This document shows, piece after piece, positions 24,184 through 35,902 of a DNA stretch of 64,000 nt; within the stretch, counting starts at the first letter, position 1; each line of letters opens with the position of its first letter. The translations under genes were made by a program, and so were the position numbers. The notes beneath the pieces are model-generated. The model saw only the letters and a program-made list of their open reading frames with translations, did no database searches and was not told where the DNA came from. The DNA comes from Lophium mytilinum (lineage: Eukaryota > Ascomycota > Dothideomycetes > Mytilinidiales > Mytilinidiaceae), in assembly GCA_010093605.1 (NCBI GenBank), contig MU004186.1:1158616-1222615 (forward strand), in the 5' to 3' direction.

Positions 24184-25207
24184 AGTGTTTCCTTCTGCTG
24201 ACGCTTGATGATACTTTAGCCCGTCTGCAGCAGCCCTCTGCAGCGAGTGAGTCTCCACCCTCAGCTGTGGCACAATGGCAGGCTACGGTGGTGGAGATGC
24301 CTGAAGAGTGGGTAAAGCTGTGGCGAAAAGGCAGTGTAGAGCGGTGTCTCTTCTTGCTGATGGAGTGGCGTTTTGGGTGCATATGAATGGCAAGGCTTCT
24401 GGAGACATGGCAGCCTCACTTTGGGGTCCTTTATATACCTTAGCATGCCGAGCTATAGGGCTCTGTGCCTGTGCAATGGCGGCAATAATGAGAAACAGAA
24501 CTACAAATCAGACTATCAGACTTGTCGAGGACTTAGTGCTGTTAATGATATGTGCATTCTGCTATCAACACAGACTCAGGCCTGACACCCAACCCGAATT
24601 CCGCCTCTTATACACTGGTCTGCCGCTGTTTGGGGTGCTTCAATACATCTTTTGAAAGGTGAAATAACTAAAACCTGTTAGCTTTGGGCTATATGAAAAG
24701 TTGTTGAAGTACTCCGAGCAGTGGCAGATAGGTGTGAGCACGACTGCAAAAGACAGATGATGAGTGTGCCACTTTTCTCATGCCCAGCATGCCTGGATGC
24801 TTTTGTGATAGAAAAGCAACTACGTCGAGTACCCTTGGCGTGCACATATTATATGCCCTCTCAGTATATACAGCGTCTGACAACGTTCCTATCACGCAGT
24901 CGATTCTGTAGAAACTTCTCGCTAATTGACCAGAAGTGTCCAGAAAAACGCTTCGTACCCTTGTCCTGTATCTCTTGTTTGCCAGTTACTCTCGTGAACC
25001 AAAGGGCACGAACTGTAGTACGCGGCGTGTACTATGTGTCTGCCCAAAACTCTATCACGCGGTTGGATTCGCAAGTACTTGCAACATTATCTTGCAAAAA
25101 GGGCCCATCGGGCTATGATGATCATCTATATTCTCGCTTCCGATCTATACCATTACAAGCGCCAGATGACTATTATACCCAGAGCCACCTAAAGTATCCC
25201 AAGCCCC
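24184..25207. other. Intergenic between convergent genes, ~1.0 kb
   Basis: No supported gene; the frame at 24721-25254 starts with GTG and has no domain. An imperfect inverted repeat lies at 24620-24654 and 24693-24727. A further copy of a dispersed repeat (gagtgtgccacttttctca) begins at 24762 and resembles sequence near 36.6-36.7 kb. Confidence 0.45.
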
Positions 25208-26188
25208 TCATTTCCCAAACTCAGACGACTTCACCAAGTCACTATACGATATAAACGGGATCCATACACTCGTCCGGGCCCTATAGTCCACATACTGGTC
25301 TCCAAAGAACTCAACAAGATGCTTCTCTTCATCTGTAGCCCAAGTTAGCCCCGATCCTCTCCTTATACCGGCAAAAATGTAGCACTTACGTCGTATGCGC
25401 GTACTGAAGAAATACCACAACACCCCCGCATACCCAACCAAACTGGCCGCATTCCCAAGCACCACCTGTGTCCCCAGCCCCCACCAGAAGAACCCGAAGT
25501 ACGACGGATGCCGGAAGTGCTTATACAGCCCTGTCGTCACCAGCTCGTGGCCCTCGTTGCGCTTGCTCTGCACCTGGTGGTTGAAGTTCGTCCCCGCTTG
25601 CGCCATGGCGACGCTGCGGACGGACTGCCCCACCAGCATCATTACCAGTCCCAACGCAATGACAGCGGGCGGATTTACCCTGGACTGCCAGTCCGGGAAG
25701 AACAGGCTGGTTATGGTCGTCTCGATCAGAGCGACGGTGTGGGCTTGGCGGTAGCGCTTCCCGTTCGTGAAGAGGAACGCGGCGATGGTCGCGGTGGGGG
25801 TGTTGTACTCGGCCGTCGTCCAGAACTCGAGGAAATGGAAGACACATAGTGCGGCGACGAAGAAGGGCGCACGCCAGAGGTGCTGCTTGTAGTAGAGGAG
25901 AAGGGCCGTGGCACAGATGCTCAAGCCCAGGACGCTGCCGAGGAGGAAGGCGCGCAGGGCGATGCCGGAGAGCGAGCGCTTGCCTGAGGGGTACAGGTCT
26001 TTGGAGACTAGGGCGGGGGTGTTTTGCTGGATTGTGGAGGCTTCGCGCGCGCGCAGGGCGGCGTCGAGGCGGGGGGTCCAGGGGCCTGAGTCTGGGGGAC
26101 GGTTCACGGGCCAGGAGATGCCGGGGCGAGGGGAAGAGGGGGATGGGGGTTCTTTGAGGGTTTCCTCGCGTTTGGAGGGGCTCGCCAT
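25208..26188 (-). CDS. STE14: Protein-S-isoprenylcysteine O-methyltransferase (Ste14/ICMT)
   Basis: Exons 26188-25390 and 25332-25208 with a 57-base intron give 307 residues; the ATG at 26188 is chosen because the longer frame starts at a TTG. The N-terminal ~75 residues are polar and extra compared with yeast Ste14. Several membrane segments follow (for example ALRAFLLGSVLGLSICATAL). The family signature is present: the cofactor-binding segment TGLYKHFRHPSYFGFFWW, and the C-terminal EEKHLVEFFGDQYVDYRA, which carries the conserved Glu and Tyr/Arg residues. The enzyme methylates the C-terminal prenylcysteine of CAAX proteins (Ras, Rho, mating pheromone) in the ER membrane using S-adenosylmethionine. 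Divergent from the acetyltransferase gene, 355 bases away. Confidence 0.94.
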   Translation of the reverse strand: MASPSKREETLKEPPSPSSPRPGISWPVNRPPDSGPWTPRLDAALRAREASTIQQNTPALVSKDLYPSGKRSLSGIALRAFLLGSVLGLSICATALLLYYKQHLWRAPFFVAALCVFHFLEFWTTAEYNTPTATIAAFLFTNGKRYRQAHTVALIETTITSLFFPDWQSRVNPPAVIALGLVMMLVGQSVRSVAMAQAGTNFNHQVQSKRNEGHELVTTGLYKHFRHPSYFGFFWWGLGTQVVLGNAASLVGYAGVLWYFFSTRIRRKCYIFAGIRRGSGLTWATDEEKHLVEFFGDQYVDYRARTSVWIPFISYSDLVKSSEFGK

Positions 26189-26543
26189 AGTGGTGAGGGG
26201 TGGAATCAGCGATTGAAGAGGAATTAGTATATATGAGATCAATCCCGGTTTCAGCGAATGTAGTAGATTGACGATCGAGAGAAGGGAACCGAAACACGCA
26301 TGGTCGGGAGTAAAGAGAAGAAAGAGAGGCCGCAGTACCTCTCCTATAAGCTAGCTGGAGCACAATATCAAGGTCGCGTGTTGTCTCTTTGTGGTGGAAC
26401 AGAATGCAGCGTCGTCGGAGGTCTTGGGGTTCTGCCACCGCTTTCATTCCGTACGGGATATCACGTGGTGATTACGAGGTCCATCCCACTTTCCTCTTTT
26501 ATAGTTTCTTGTAATCCAAGAAGAAACAGAGGGGGACATCAAG
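26189..26543. promoter_or_regulatory. Divergent promoter region, STE14 / sugar acetyltransferase
   Basis: 355 bases between two opposite start codons. A palindromic tcacgtg core occurs at 26461-26467, a possible bHLH site. Nothing else is clear. Confidence 0.35.
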
Positions 26544-27340
26544 ATGGCCATGTCAGAAAACAAGCAGAAGATGCTCCGCGGGGAGCTCTACCACGCCTTC
26601 ACCGACGAACTCGTCGCCGAGCGCAGCCGCACGAAACATGCCTACACGCGTTACAACAACGCTAGTGATATTACGAGACGTGAACTGACTGTATTGTGGC
26701 GGGAGTAAGTAAGTCTCCAATCGCTATTACAGTTACCTGTCGTTTCTATCCATTGCTACTGATCTGACCCATGCACAGTGTTACACAAGACAAAACCCCA
26801 TTACCACCTCCGGCGTCAACGACAGCAGAGGACGATAAGCTATTCGAAAACGACCCTTGGATCGAGCCACCTGTCCGAATGGACTACGGATACAACGTCA
26901 TTCTCGGAGACAACGTGTTCGTCAATTGGAACTCCATCTTCGCTAACACGTGCCCTGTTACTATCGGCAGCCGTACACTCTGCGGGCCTAATTGCTCTTT
27001 CTATAGCGGCTACCATCCCCTCGATCCCGTGGTTCGCAACGGAACGCAGGGCCCGGAGCTGGGCAAGCCGATTACCATTGGTGAGGATTGCTGGCTGGGC
27101 GGCGGTGTGACTATCTTGCCCGGGGTGACTATTGGAAGGGGGTGCACGATAGGTGCGGCGAGTGTTGTGACGAAGGATGTGCCTGACTTCTGTGTCGTAG
27201 CAGGAAATCCGGCGAGGGTGCTTAGGAAAATCGAAACCAGTATGGATCCTACTCAGAAAGAGGTTGAGGGATCGAAGGATCAGGTACAGGGTGCGGAGAA
27301 GCCAATGGCCGAGATGGCGGAGAAGGCTGCAGCTGTGTAG
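26544..27340 (+). CDS. Maltose/galactoside O-acetyltransferase-like hexapeptide enzyme
   Basis: Exons 26544-26704 and 26779-27340 (74-base intron) give 240 residues. The N-terminus (KQKMLRGELYHAFTDELVAER) is the maltose acetyltransferase 'Mac' domain, residues ~5-60. Left-handed beta-helix hexapeptide repeats follow (NVILGDNVFVNWNSIF, then GEDCWLGGGVTILPGVTIGRG). The catalytic histidine lies in GYHPLDPVVR. The family transfers acetyl from acetyl-CoA to sugars such as maltose or glucose, and is shared by bacteria and fungi (bacterial Maa/NodL, yeast YJL218W). A ~35-residue Glu/Lys-rich tail after ARVLRKIE is not part of the fold. The substrate cannot be told from sequence. Ancient horizontal transfer is possible for this family but nothing here indicates a recent one: it has an intron and normal composition. 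Confidence 0.92.
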
Positions 27341-27713
27341 AAGGGCGGATGTTATATGCAAGAAGACTCGTGCGTATACATGTCATTTCGTTCTTGCATG
27401 CTGGACATGACTCCATGGAGTCGTGAGGCAATGGCGAGCATACAGAAGAAATCAAGGTTCAGTTGCCGATACTCATATCTTTTAAGGGACGTAACAGTGC
27501 ATTGAAACCTCTCGAATGAGGCAAGCATGTATTGAGTACAGAGAGTAAAGAATCGAGAAGGGGGAGATTCGACTAGCAACACGACAAGAACGTTGCTCAC
27601 GTTACAGAGTAATATCAGCCCTCCGCTACCACAGCCAGGTAATGTGTCTTGCGATTCTTTTGAAAGAAGATTGGCTACTGAAGGTCACTATGATAGAGCG
27701 ATACCGTCCGAGC
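27341..27713. other. Short convergent spacer
   Basis: 373 bases between the acetyltransferase stop and the TTI1 stop. Presumably the two 3' UTRs; nothing else seen. Confidence 0.4.
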
Positions 27714-30700
27714 TCATTGTGCAGTCGTTGTTGCGAACTTCCACTCGTGGGGCTGATCAGCTGTTGGAAATTCTGGAATGCATCTGGTAGCACCCTGTCG
27801 CCCTTCATTCTCCCACATTTTCAACTTCCGCAACCACAGTGCGTCGGGGTTACGGCTTTCCAGGGCCCTCCGAACGTCCTCCTGCTCGTCCACCAACGGG
27901 TCTAACATGGCAAATATGTCGTCAAAGACATCCTCGCCGACCGCCACATTGTCCACGACGATGACCAGTAGTTTGACTAAACTCTCCCAAATCAACCTTG
28001 ACGGAGCATCGACGTAATACTCTGGTCGCGATTGAAGTTTCGAGCTGTGCTCTGATACGACGATCTCGCGACTGTTGAGACTTCGCTGAGATGGACCCAG
28101 AGATACAATATCTCCTCTCCCGTGGGAGGGTTTCCGTACGCTTTGTATGGTTCGGCGGTATATCGTCCTTATCTCCTCCCAAGTCCCGTCGATTCGAGTC
28201 CTCATAAAGTCACCCGCGTGAACACACATCAAGGCTATAACATCTAGAGCACTAGCGACAACGTACGCCTCTGGATCGTCTAACCGCGGAAGAAGGACCG
28301 GCCAAAGAGTGTTGATCAGAGGTAGGAAGGAATTTTCATGTGCCGATAGCGCCGGGAAAGTGGTATTGAGCAGCGACAACAGAGACGTTCGAAGCGAAGG
28401 AGAGGATGATGTCAAGTAGTGTTGAGTCAGTTGCGATATCTTTAAGAGGAGGTTGAAAGTTTTAGGCGCAGGAGGCAGTGGCTCCGGATTTTCGGCCGGT
28501 GGCTCGTCCTCAGGCTCCTTTTGTTGCGGCTCTTCTCCTTCTCCGTCACCTGAAGCTTCTTTCCATGGCCTTTGCGGAAAGGCTTCTTCAAATCGTTCAG
28601 ATCTATCTTTATCGGTTCTTGCAGCATCCTCCTTCATATTCCTCAGGATTCCGGCTACGTCTGGTAGAGTAATCGGGCTCCACGCCATTCTCTGATGCGA
28701 TGCCTTTTGGTCCATTGTGATGGCAAGCATTGGGCTTTTGACCCCTTCTTCAGCAATGCCCTTCAGGACCGCGAACAGTAGCTCTACCAGATTTGGGTAA
28801 CCATGGAAGTATTCCAGAGCAGAAAACATGCTCTCGACAAGGTCATCTAAATATGGCAGCAGAGACGGCCCTGATAATCGTATCATCATAAGTAGTACTT
28901 GCGGAGCTTGAGGGGATATATCGAAGTTGTTTAGCTTGAGCGCTATTGCATTGACTAGGTAGTCTGAATTTGAGACAATGAGATCGCTAGTGTGCTCGTA
29001 GCCGCAGGAATCGGAGATGATGTTGAGGCACGTGATTGCATGATTGCGCAGAGCTAAGTTTGAGCTGCCAATGTGATGGATCACAGGGTAGAGGGAATCC
29101 ACAAGCTCGATTCTAAAATTATCTTCATGTTGATCTGCTTGTAGCGCAATGGTCTCGAGAGCTAGTGCTTGGAAGCGCCAGTCGAGTTCCACATCACCGT
29201 CTGGCTCTGCTAAAAGGGATAGAGAGAACGAATAGAGTTCCTGGAGTAACTCTGTCCTCATGTCTCTGCTGGAGGGCCCAAGGTCAAGGAAGTCCTCAAT
29301 GCCAGGATTGAGGCTGCTGTCGGACCTCAAGAGATTCAATGACAACCAGAAACTGGCGAGCTGCATTTCTCCGTGTTCAAACCGGATGGAATCGACAAGC
29401 TCTTTAGCGATTGTAAGGGATGAATCAGACGTCGCGAGTTGGTCTATGAACGACGTAAGCTCCCCCGTGGTATCCTGTCTCCCTTTGAAGCCCATAATCA
29501 GAGGCTGGAAAGTACTCGACCGGGAACCTTCCAACCAGCTTTTAGAGACGGTGATTGAATCTGTAGGATTTGAAGAGATGATAGAGCCTACGCCTTTAGC
29601 CTCCTTGATCAACGCCGAGACGCTGTCTCGAAGGTTCGACGCCATGACGCGGTCAACAATAGTAAGGTCAATTCCCTGCTGGTTCAGAATCCGTAGTGAT
29701 ATTGAGATCTGCTGGATGATTTTCTGCTTGGTTGTGTCGTCGGACGATTGCATGAGGCGCGGGAGAGCCATCACCCAAGCGTGGAGGCTTGATCTTAGCA
29801 ATTCCGCTAATCTTGAGTCTTCCAGCAACATCAAGTTCAAGTCCATCTCAATGCCGTCTTGTTCATCTTTGGCTGCCAGCGAAACCATGGTTTCGACTAT
29901 CATATTAGTGCAATCGGAGAGCGAACTTCGACAATCTTGAATAATCCTCTTGCATAATCGAAGAAGTGCTTTACGGACCTCAATCCGCTCATGCTGGCGT
30001 AGTTTGACCATGTTCGCTAAAGCAAGTTTGAGCTGCCCCGAGGTGGCTTTCAACCATGATCTGCTACGCTGGGAGGTAGTTGGCTCTCCCGAGGAGGACG
30101 TGGACGGTACATCCGGAAGGTTTTTAGTCTGCTCGTCACTGATGACGGCCAGGAACAGGGCACTGAAAAGGTCTAATCCTCCCTCGATCAAACGAAAAGG
30201 TGTTCGAGAAGTGGAAGTATATGTCAAGATCTTCGTTACGAGTGCAGAGACAATTCCTGGCATGAAACTAGCAAGAGCATCTCGATCTTCAATGGTAAGA
30301 CATGCCGTCTTCAGCGCAGTCAGAGCCGCTAGTCGTATTTGAGTAGAGGCGCCATCAGTTATGCCCTGTAAGAGGACTGTGATGGTCTGGCCAAGGGCGG
30401 GAACGTTCGCTGTGGTGGTGAGAGACTTCTTTCCTTCCTGTGTCGAGGAAAATGAAGCGAAGAGCGCGGACAAGCATTGAAACGCGGTTGCTTGCAGCTC
30501 CTCGGATGACTTCTTGATCGTCCTTCCCGCAGACCCTGGGTCAGCTAAGAAGGTTGAGAGAATCAGAAGCTGTCCTCCTAAGCTCGAGCCAATGTGAGAT
30601 CGCCAGCCCGTGTTTAATAGAATGGCGAGACATTCTAGAGAGAGCTCCAGGGCACGCAGAGGCACCTTCTGAGATACCTTGAGGACATGAGATACAGGGA

Positions 30701-30946
30701 AAAAGACGTAGTCCGCAAGCCGTTCATCTAAAGCGCCTGGAGTGGATGTAACTTCTTTGAGAACTTTAAGTAATTGATTCAGGCCATCGATGACCTCTCC
30801 ACTGTTGCCAGACCCCCCGGCGAAGCTCAGAGCAGCCTGGCTCAGTCTTATACATGGAGATTTCAACTATTGGGAGTTAGATAGGTTGATCAACAGAAGT
30901 AAAAGGGTCGACGAACGGTCTGAAAGACTTGATTTCTACGCTCCAT
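27714..30946 (-). CDS. TTI1: TELO2-interacting protein 1 homologue (TTT complex HEAT-repeat subunit)
   Basis: Exons 30946-30917 and 30866-27714 give 1060 residues. The long frame alone begins at a TTG; a 10-codon first exon (MERRNQVFQT) with donor gttcgt and a 50-base intron restores the usual start FQTLKSPCIRLSQAAL. The protein is an all-helical HEAT-repeat array, with the conserved N-terminal block FFPVSHVLKVSQKVPLRALE and C-terminal blocks FNLLLKISQLTQHYL and NTLWPVLLPRLDDPEAYVV. A short Glu/Pro-rich insertion lies around residues 770-800. Tti1 works with Tel2 and Tti2 as a co-chaperone for PIKK kinases (TOR, ATM, ATR, DNA-PK-type). It shares a 383-base divergent promoter with PDS5. Confidence 0.92.
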
Positions 30947-31329
30947 CTCCGACTTTCTGGCTGCGGCATGGGCGACGCTGTATTTCTAAGTACATTTGTC
31001 TATTCCAGAAGGGTGTGTTTGCAGAGCAAAAGGCGTTTTAGATGAGACCTGATGCCTGTCGTTGTAGTGAATGAGGTTGAAGGGCGGGCTGGTCGGCCAC
31101 TATGCTTAGGCTGCGTCGCGCGTCTTTTATTCTAAAGCTACACGCGTGTGTACAAACCTCCTCGCACCACTCTCCGCCTCACCATCTCCCCACCCTCATC
31201 TCGACCAATTTCCCTTTCATTGATTCGCACTCTCGACGCGACTGATCGGCCTCATTTTCATACACTTTTCTGGCGCAAGCTGCCAATTGTCGGGCGCCCG
31301 CATTACCGACTGCCGTACCACCACGCGAC
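30947..31329. promoter_or_regulatory. Divergent promoter, TTI1 / PDS5
   Basis: 383 bases between two head-to-head start codons. The PDS5 side is C/T-rich for ~100 bases before the ATG. No clear TATA box. Confidence 0.45.
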
Positions 31330-34300
31330 ATGGCCACCCGGAGCAGGCGCAGCGCCGCGACAGAAGTCATGGAAGAAGAGGAGGAAGAAGAGGGCGGCCT
31401 AGTGAAGCTGCAGTTCAATGACAGCCTCGTCGGCCGGCCTGGGAAGCCCATATCTGTTGGCGACCTCTTGCGCCGCCTGCAAGAGCTATCTCAGGAGCTG
31501 CGGGGCATGGAGCAAGAGGAGGCCGAAAGGGACTCCTTGTTATCAGTCGCAAAGGAACTGGCGCATCATAATCTTGTGCTTCACAAGGACGGAGGAGTAC
31601 GCGCGTGGACAGCGTGCTGCATTGTGGATATGTTCAGACTATGCGCCCCAGACGCGCCGTATACGGCGTCACAGCTCAAGGTGGAAGAGACCAGATCCTG
31701 CAAGCTCGATAGCCAGAGACTGACTGAATGTTAGGACATCTTTACTCTGATCATCGCAAAGATATTCCCAGCGCTGGCCGACCCTTCGAATGCCTACAAC
31801 GGCCAACACCTATACGTCCTCAAATCCCTCGCTGAAGTCAAGAGCATCGTCCTCCTTACCGATATCCCGTCGTCGAACAATCTTGCATTACATCTCTTCA
31901 CAATCTGCTTCGACGTCCTCTCCGGTCCCTCGAAAGCAGACTCCGGCGAGGAGCTCAGCAAAAATGTAGAGCACCATATGACGGCGTTACTAGGGGCTCT
32001 CGTGGACGAATCGCAAGGCCTACCTCCTGAGGTTGTGGATGTGATACTGGCGCAATTCCTGCGCGCTGACCCAAGAGTCATGACGAGTGCCGGGATCAAA
32101 GGCAAAAAGCATGTGCAGGTTGATGAAAAGCAGATGACTCTTCTCTTGAAGGAGGCTCCTCCAGCGTACAACATGGCTAAGAACGTCTGCAATGCCTACC
32201 CTGATAAGATGGCTCGTCTTGTAGGGCAATACTTCAGCTCTGTGATTGTTGATGCGTCCACGGCCATCTCTTCAATTCCAAAAGTTCGATCGCGTAAGCG
32301 CGCCAGCAGCGACCTAGACGACTCAGAAGACGAAGGGCCAACGGGACCTTCTGAAGAGGATTTGAAGGAGGCAAAGAAGGCGCACAACCTGCTACGAGAG
32401 CTGTGGAGGTGTTCGCCAGATGTTTTGCAAGACATCATACCTAACCTTCAAGAAGAGCTCAGCGCAGAAAATCTACAACTACGCCTACTTGCCACAGAAA
32501 CCTTTGGAGACATGATAGCCGGTATTGGAGCTGCCGGTCCTCCACCATCGCCTGTCCTGGACCCCGCCGCCTTTCCTTCACAAAGTCTTGCGTCTGCATC
32601 TGATACTTTCCGCGTGTACAATTTCCTCACCACGCCAACTTCGCCTCATTCATTTCCATCTCGGTATACGCAGCCGTATCAGGCTTTCATCCAGAGGAAA
32701 CAGGATAAATCCCCCGTAATCCGTGCGGCCTGGGCTACGAGCATCGGCCGAATCCTAATGACGTCTGCTGGCGGGGCTGGCTTGGATCAAGAGGAGGAAC
32801 AAAAGCTGTTGAGGTATTTCTCACAATCGCTGATAGACAGCGACGAACGTGTTCGCCTTGCTGCGATCAATGCAATTGACCAATTTCAATTCCGAGATAT
32901 TGTGGAGAAACTTGGAAGCAACGGCATAATGTCCGAGCCGGGCTCAATTCTTTCCAATCTTGCCGACCGAGTCAAGGACAAGAAGCCCAGTGTACGAAAT
33001 GACTCCATGAAACTTATCGGCAAAATCTGGGGAGTGGCCGCCGGTGCCATGCTTGAAGGAAACGAGAGAGTATTAGCACTTCTCCAACCGGTTCCTTCAA
33101 GAATCCTCGAGACCTGCTATATCAATGACAAGGAAATCAACGTTCTCGTGGACCATGTCTTGTACGAATCTTTGCTGCCATTGGCCTTCCCACCCATTAA
33201 GGCGAAAGCCTCAACCAATGGAAATTCGCAGGCCACTAAGGACAGTCAAAAGAACGGTTACACTGAAGCCGAAATCGATAAGATCCGGACGGAACGACAG
33301 CTGCTTCTAGTAAAAGGTTTAGACGAAAGGGCGAAGAAAGTCTATTTTGCCAAACAAGGGAGCCAAGCCGCTGGCGTGAAATTTATGGAAACTTTTCTGG
33401 GCAAATGCGAGGAATACAACGGGGGCGTCATGGACAGTAACGAGAAAGAGATCAAGCAGCAACTGAATGGTCTCATATCCTACTACTCAGGGACCTTCGC
33501 GGACTCGCACCGAGCCCAGGAAGATCTCTGGAAATTTGTCAAGGCCCATGACCGGCGGAACTATCAGTTAATCAGATTTTGCATGGCACCGGATAGCGAT
33601 TATAGGAAGGTGCACAAATCAATCGTAAGTTGGACGTCTGTAGAAGCGAAACACGTCACTAACGTCATTTCAGAAAGAACTGAGGAAGAGGATAGAGGAT
33701 GCTCCAGGCTCATCAACTCTACTAGAGACCCTACAGGTACTCCTGTATCGAGTGAGCATACTTGCTTATAACCGAAGCCACGTACCTGCTATCATCCAGT
33801 ACTCACGCACAAACGAGAATGGGTTCGCATCAGCAGCCCATGAAATACTGAAGGAAATCTCTATCAAACATCCGGATGTCTTCAAAGCTCACGTACAGGA
33901 ACTATGCAAAGTCTTAGAAAGTGGAGCACCAACGGCTAAAAAGCCAAATGGCGTCAATGCGGTCGACGACCTCAAAGCTTGCTCTGGCTTCGCCCAAAAG
34001 TTCCCCGCGGAGCTGCCAAAAGACAGAAAATTCGTACAAAGCATGATCAGCTTCGCTCTTTACGGATCGCCTCCCAAGGCCGCAAAGCACGCGGTAACGA
34101 TTCTGATGAGCAGTGCAGATAAGAAGGAAATGCACGCGAAGGACCTCATCAGCAAATGCACTAAAGGTTTCGAATACGGCTCGGGTCACTATTTGACACG
34201 ACTTGCAGCCTTGAGCCAAATTATGCTGCTTGGTCCCAAAGATGAGGAAGATGTTGACGAGGTAACCGAAATCGCTATCTCGAATGTACTGCAAAGGGAA

Positions 34301-35902
34301 CCCCCGAAAACCACTGCTGGAGAGCCAGACTGGATGGACACTCCCGATGACGACCTGACCGCCAAAATATGGGCTTTGAAAATCCTAGTCAATCGACTCC
34401 GCTCCATCCCCGCGGACGCCCCAATCGCCGAGGCCGCCACTACGGTGTACAAGTTCTTGATGAAGCTAGTGACTAAAGAAGGCGAGCTTTCGGAGACTGG
34501 TGACTCCTCTGCTCCTCACAAGGCTCGCCTCCGACTTGTAGCAGCACAATTTCTGTTAAAACTCTCGTGCACTCGTCGATTGGATAATTTGCTCAATCCT
34601 ACCTCATTCTACTCTCTTGCTACCGTAGCTCAGGATCCCCACACCCCTGTGCGTACCGGATTCATCAACAAGCTGATGAAGTATCTTGGCCAAAGTCGTC
34701 TTTCCAGTCGGTTCTTCTCTATCATGTTTCTTCTCGCGTATGAGCCCGAACTGAGTCTAAAAGAGAGTGCGATAACGTTCGTTCGCTCCCAGCGTGCTCG
34801 CATGGCCGCGCGCAAGGAAACGACACTAGAGCAGGTCTTTGCGCGGCTTGTTAGCTTGTTAGCGCATCATCCTGACTTTGACACGGACCCAGAGAGCCTC
34901 CAGGATTCCGTACAGTACATCCTTCTCTATCTCAAATGTGTCGCTACCTCTGAAAACCTCTCTCTTATCTATCATGTGGCGCAGCGCGTCAAGGGTGTCG
35001 CTGATGGCATCTCGAACAATGTCGAGGCGGATGAGAGACTCTACATGCTCAGCGACCTGTCACAAGCAGTCATCAGACTATGGGAGGAGCTGAACGGATG
35101 GAGTATGCAGGCATGGCCGGGAAAGCTGAAGCTTCCGGCTGGCATTTTCAAAGCTTTAGAGAGTCATGAACGGGCGCAGGAAATAGCCAACAAGAACTGG
35201 GTGGACGAAGAGGTGACAGACGGTCTCGAGGCCATTGTCCGGAACAGCCTGCGAGGCAAGAAACGGAAGAGTCTTGCGGACCACAATGCGAACTTTAAAA
35301 AGAAGCTGAAGACGCCGGCCAACCCCAAACCTAAGCCGAAGGCTCCTAAATCTGTGCGCACCCCAAAGAAAAAGTCGAGGAGGAACGATGACAGCGATGT
35401 AGAAGGCGATGCTGAGCCGTCTAGCGAGATTACACGTCGCAGTGTCCGCAAATCGACAACGAAGAGCTATGTCGAACTAAGCGATGACGAGGATGAGGAA
35501 CCAATGCAGCAACCGCAAAATGCTGAGGAGGAAGACCAGGAGTCGGCCGAGGACACCGATGCCGATGGTGGAAAAGATGACAATGGCCATGCGAGAGATG
35601 TCAATATGGACGATGCCGATGCCGAACCAGGTGCGGAGGAGCCCGGTTCCGAAGATGAACTATACGCAGACCCCAAGCCAATAGAACAGAAAGAAACACG
35701 AACGAGAGGTGGTAAGAGATCAAATGGAGTGTCCCTACCATCTAGATCGAAAAAGCTTTCCTCGCCTGCTGTTAATGGGAAGGCCAAGCAGAAGCCGAAA
35801 GCTAACGGCAAGGCTCTTGCTAAAAAGCCGAACGGTCGGGCAACGAGAGCTACCGCAAAAACGGTCATTCCAGCCTCTGACGATGATGATCTATCCGATT
35901 AA
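31330..35902 (+). CDS. PDS5: Sister chromatid cohesion protein Pds5
   Basis: Exons 31330-31680, 31735-33624 and 33674-35902 give 1489 residues; all junctions are in phase 0. The first intron has a weak donor (gtggaa) but joins YTASQLK to DIFTLIIAKIFPALADPSNAY, the conserved Pds5 block. HEAT repeats fill residues ~60-1150: LWRCSPDVLQDIIPNLQEEL, RAAWATSIGRIL, RVRLAAINAIDQF and the AFARLVSLLAHHPDF-like helices. The C-terminal ~270 residues are Lys-rich then acidic (KKKSRRNDDSD, SDDEDEEP), a disordered nuclear tail. Pds5 binds the cohesin kleisin near Smc3 and controls cohesin loading, release and acetylation together with Wapl and Eco1. Complete, with no sign of decay. Confidence 0.95.

Noticed and set aside
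24721-25254. 177-residue open frame downstream of HAT1
   Set aside because: Starts at GTG, runs into the end of STE14 on the opposite strand, and covers dispersed repeat sequence.
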